Shown here piece after piece: positions 6,393 through 7,562 of a stretch of DNA of 7,562 nucleotides. Position 1 is the stretch's first letter; the number at the start of each line of letters is the position of its first letter. The notes under the pieces were generated by a model. It was not told the origin of the DNA, searched no databases, and was given only the letters and a program-made list of their open reading frames with translations. The stretch is from Jutongia hominis (GTDB lineage Bacteria; Bacillota; Clostridia; Lachnospirales; Lachnospiraceae). The DNA lies in assembly GCF_014384965.1 (NCBI RefSeq), contig NZ_JACRSW010000005.1, positions 1-7,562 of the forward strand, given 5' to 3'. The position numbers and the translations under genes are program-made.

Positions 6393-6536
6393 ATGTTGAA
6401 ATACCAAAAAACATGTCAAATCATTCTGCTTATCCTTGGTGTATCCATGATAAGCTATGGTGCAGTCAGAGGTGAGGCGGCTACAGTGCTTGGTAAAGCA
6501 ATAAAACTATGTCTGGAGTGTGTAGGAATTGGATAA
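6393..6536 (+). CDS. CD1871A-family CXXC motif-containing membrane mini-protein
   Basis: A 47-residue protein too short for many gene callers. AAAAAGGAG (6377-6385) ends seven bases before its ATG. It has a basic N-terminus, one membrane helix (about 9-25), the turn VRGEAATVL, and a C-terminal tail ending KAIKLCLECVGIG with the CXXC pair Cys40/Cys43. The R-G-E after the helix and the C-L-E-C-x-G-I-G ending match, from memory, the NCBI family named after Clostridioides difficile CD1871A. The function is unknown; the tail could bind metal or an Fe-S cluster, or act as a dithiol. Its stop codon lies inside the next gene (8-base overlap), so the two proteins are almost certainly co-translated and may work together as a membrane redox complex. 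The partnership is inference; the frame, RBS and motif are seen directly. Confidence 0.85.
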   Translation: MLKYQKTCQIILLILGVSMISYGAVRGEAATVLGKAIKLCLECVGIG

Positions 6537-7416
6537 GGAAAAGAAATTACTATCAAGAAAACTGGCAAAAATACGTGGCTGGATACAGGCCGCAGCAACG
6601 CTGCTGACCAATATTCATATTCCAAATTTATTTAAGGGTAAAATATATCAGGGCAATGCAAAAACAGTATGCGTACCCGGATTAAACTGCTACTCCTGCC
6701 CTGCCGCGACAGGAGCCTGTCCAATAGGGGCATTTCAGGCAGTTGTCGGATCATCAAAATTTAAGTTTTCATACTACATAACCGGATTTTTTATTTTACT
6801 CGGTGTAACTCTCGGCAGATTTATATGTGGTTTTTTGTGCCCATTTGGATGGTTTCAGGATTTACTTCATAAAATCCCCGGAAAGAAATTATCCACAACC
6901 AAACTAAAGCCTCTTAGGTACCTAAAATATGTCATTCTTATTGTTTTCGTTATACTTCTTCCGATGCTTGTAACGAACTCTATAGGAATGGGAGACCCGT
7001 TCTTCTGCAAATATATCTGTCCTCAGGGTGTTTTAGAGGGTGCTATACCGTTATCTATTGGAAATGCTGCTATCCGTTCTGCGCTGGGAAAGCTTTTTTC
7101 TTTCAAGTGTATGATTTTAATTGCAGTGATTGTACTCAGTATCTTATTTTACAGGCCCTTCTGTAAATGGATTTGTCCGCTTGGAGCAATCTACTCATTA
7201 TTTAATAAGGTCAGCCTGCTCAAAATCACCGTTGATAGCAGCAAATGTGTCAAATGCGGTCAATGCTCAAAGGCATGTAAGATGGATGTGGATGTGTGTA
7301 AGACACCGGATCACCCCGAGTGCATACGCTGCGGTGCCTGCATAAAGGCCTGTCCGAAGGACGCCATCTGCTACCGGTTTATGGGAAAATCATGTCAAAA
7401 AAATGACAACAGATAG
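6529..7416 (+). CDS. NapH-like polytopic membrane 4Fe-4S ferredoxin-type protein
   Basis: A 295-residue membrane electron-transfer protein. A Cys-rich N-terminal segment (Cys48, 54, 57, 64 in VCVPGLNCYSCPAATGACP) precedes membrane helices at about 82-100, 131-150 and 192-208. Between and after them are three C-x3-CP motifs: FICGFLCPFGW (100/104), CKYICPQG (160/164) and CKWICPLGA (212/216). The C-terminus has two ferredoxin-type 4Fe-4S sites (Cys240/243/246/250 and Cys265/268/271/275). This layout resembles NapH, NosR and RdhB-type membrane proteins that pass electrons across or along the membrane. It carries no substrate-reducing domain, so the electron donor and acceptor are unknown. The start is a TTG overlapping the preceding gene's stop by eight bases; GGAG (6515-6518) is ten bases upstream, and the reading KLLSRKLAKIRGWIQ right after the start fits the family. 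An internal later start is possible but lacks a better RBS. No clear terminator follows. Confidence 0.88.
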   Translation: MDKEKKLLSRKLAKIRGWIQAAATLLTNIHIPNLFKGKIYQGNAKTVCVPGLNCYSCPAATGACPIGAFQAVVGSSKFKFSYYITGFFILLGVTLGRFICGFLCPFGWFQDLLHKIPGKKLSTTKLKPLRYLKYVILIVFVILLPMLVTNSIGMGDPFFCKYICPQGVLEGAIPLSIGNAAIRSALGKLFSFKCMILIAVIVLSILFYRPFCKWICPLGAIYSLFNKVSLLKITVDSSKCVKCGQCSKACKMDVDVCKTPDHPECIRCGACIKACPKDAICYRFMGKSCQKNDNR

Positions 7417-7475
7417 CTATTAAACATTTTACTATTATTTTAAAGCATTCCTATAGAGAATGAAATTTGAAAAAA

Positions 7476-7544
7476 ATAAAATCTCCCCGTAAGATGTATA
7501 TGAGTTTGGCGACTTAATACATCGAAGTACAAAGGAGATTTTAT
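7476..7544 (+). promoter_or_regulatory. Structured leader that can sequester the next gene's Shine-Dalgarno
   Basis: ATAAAATCTCC (7476-7486) and GGAGATTTTAT (7534-7544) are a perfect 11-bp inverted repeat; the right arm contains the GGAG of the ribosome site at 7531-7537. Inside the loop GATGTAT (7493-7499) pairs with ATACATC (7517-7523), and the stem can continue past one bulged A through TGAGTT/GACTTA (with G-U pairs) to a TGGC tetraloop. When folded the RBS would be hidden. Read on the minus strand, the outer stem is followed by TTTTATTTTTTT, so it could also act as a terminator for leftward transcription. It may belong to the end of a mobile element. Confidence 0.55.
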
Positions 7545-7547
7545 AAC

Positions 7548-7562
7548 ATGAGTAAAAGAAAC
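7548..7562 (+). CDS. Partial CDS: first five codons of a gene running off the right edge
   Basis: ATG at 7548 follows AAAGGAG (7531-7537) by ten bases and reads MSKRN to the window end. Five residues are too few to assign a family. The RBS-hiding leader just upstream is seen in some transposase genes, such as those of IS200-type elements, but that is only a suggestion. Nothing gene-like was seen between the redox gene's stop (7416) and this leader; the small repeat CATTC/GAATG (7446-7462) has no T-run. Confidence 0.45.

Noticed and set aside
6300..6419. Forty-codon N-terminal extension of the response regulator
   Set aside because: The residues are not receiver-like, and the stretch contains the divergent promoters and the start of the CXXC gene; TTG at 6299 with AGGAG gives the canonical start.

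Overview
The window looks like a chromosomal accessory region of a low-GC anaerobic Firmicute, most likely a gut clostridium of the Lachnospiraceae type. The reasons are AT-rich DNA, strong AGGAG-type ribosome binding sites, TTG start codons, a CD1871A-family CXXC mini-protein, and degraded clostridial surface-protein and ArsR-type fragments. Assignments come from reading the sequence and recalling protein families; no database search was possible.

Left part (1-3060, all minus strand). The first 91 bases are the N-terminus of a gene that runs off the left edge and resembles Rpn-type PD-(D/E)XK nuclease/transposases. About 350 bases without a gene follow, holding two small hairpins. Next is a complete P1B-type metal-exporting ATPase (446-2956, CadA/ZntA type). 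Its N-terminus carries one HMA domain and then an exceptional His/Asp/Cys-rich tandem array. The ATPase has an extended -10 promoter and, just downstream of the predicted start site, a 7-6-7 inverted repeat of the ArsR/SmtB operator kind. No intact ArsR gene lies in the window.

Middle part (3143-4437) is a gene graveyard. On the minus strand it holds a frameshifted surface protein made of Ig-like stretches and a transglutaminase-like domain whose Cys-His-Asp triad is still readable. On the plus strand it holds the first ~25 codons of an ArsR/SdpR-like repressor, cut off where the next gene's 3' end begins.

Right part (4438-7416) is a compact signalling and redox module. An OmpR/PhoB-family response regulator and a membrane histidine kinase (4-nt overlap) point left. 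A 47-residue CXXC membrane mini-protein and a NapH-like polytopic 4Fe-4S protein (8-nt overlap) point right. The ~93-bp divergent region has a good promoter for the regulator. Facing right, it has a consensus -10 with no clear -35; instead there are two PhoP-box-like hexamers 11 bp apart. This suggests that the regulator switches on the redox pair and perhaps also controls itself.

Right edge (7417-7562). A structured leader can pair the Shine-Dalgarno sequence of a new plus-strand gene with an upstream anti-SD. Only the first five codons of that gene are in the window.
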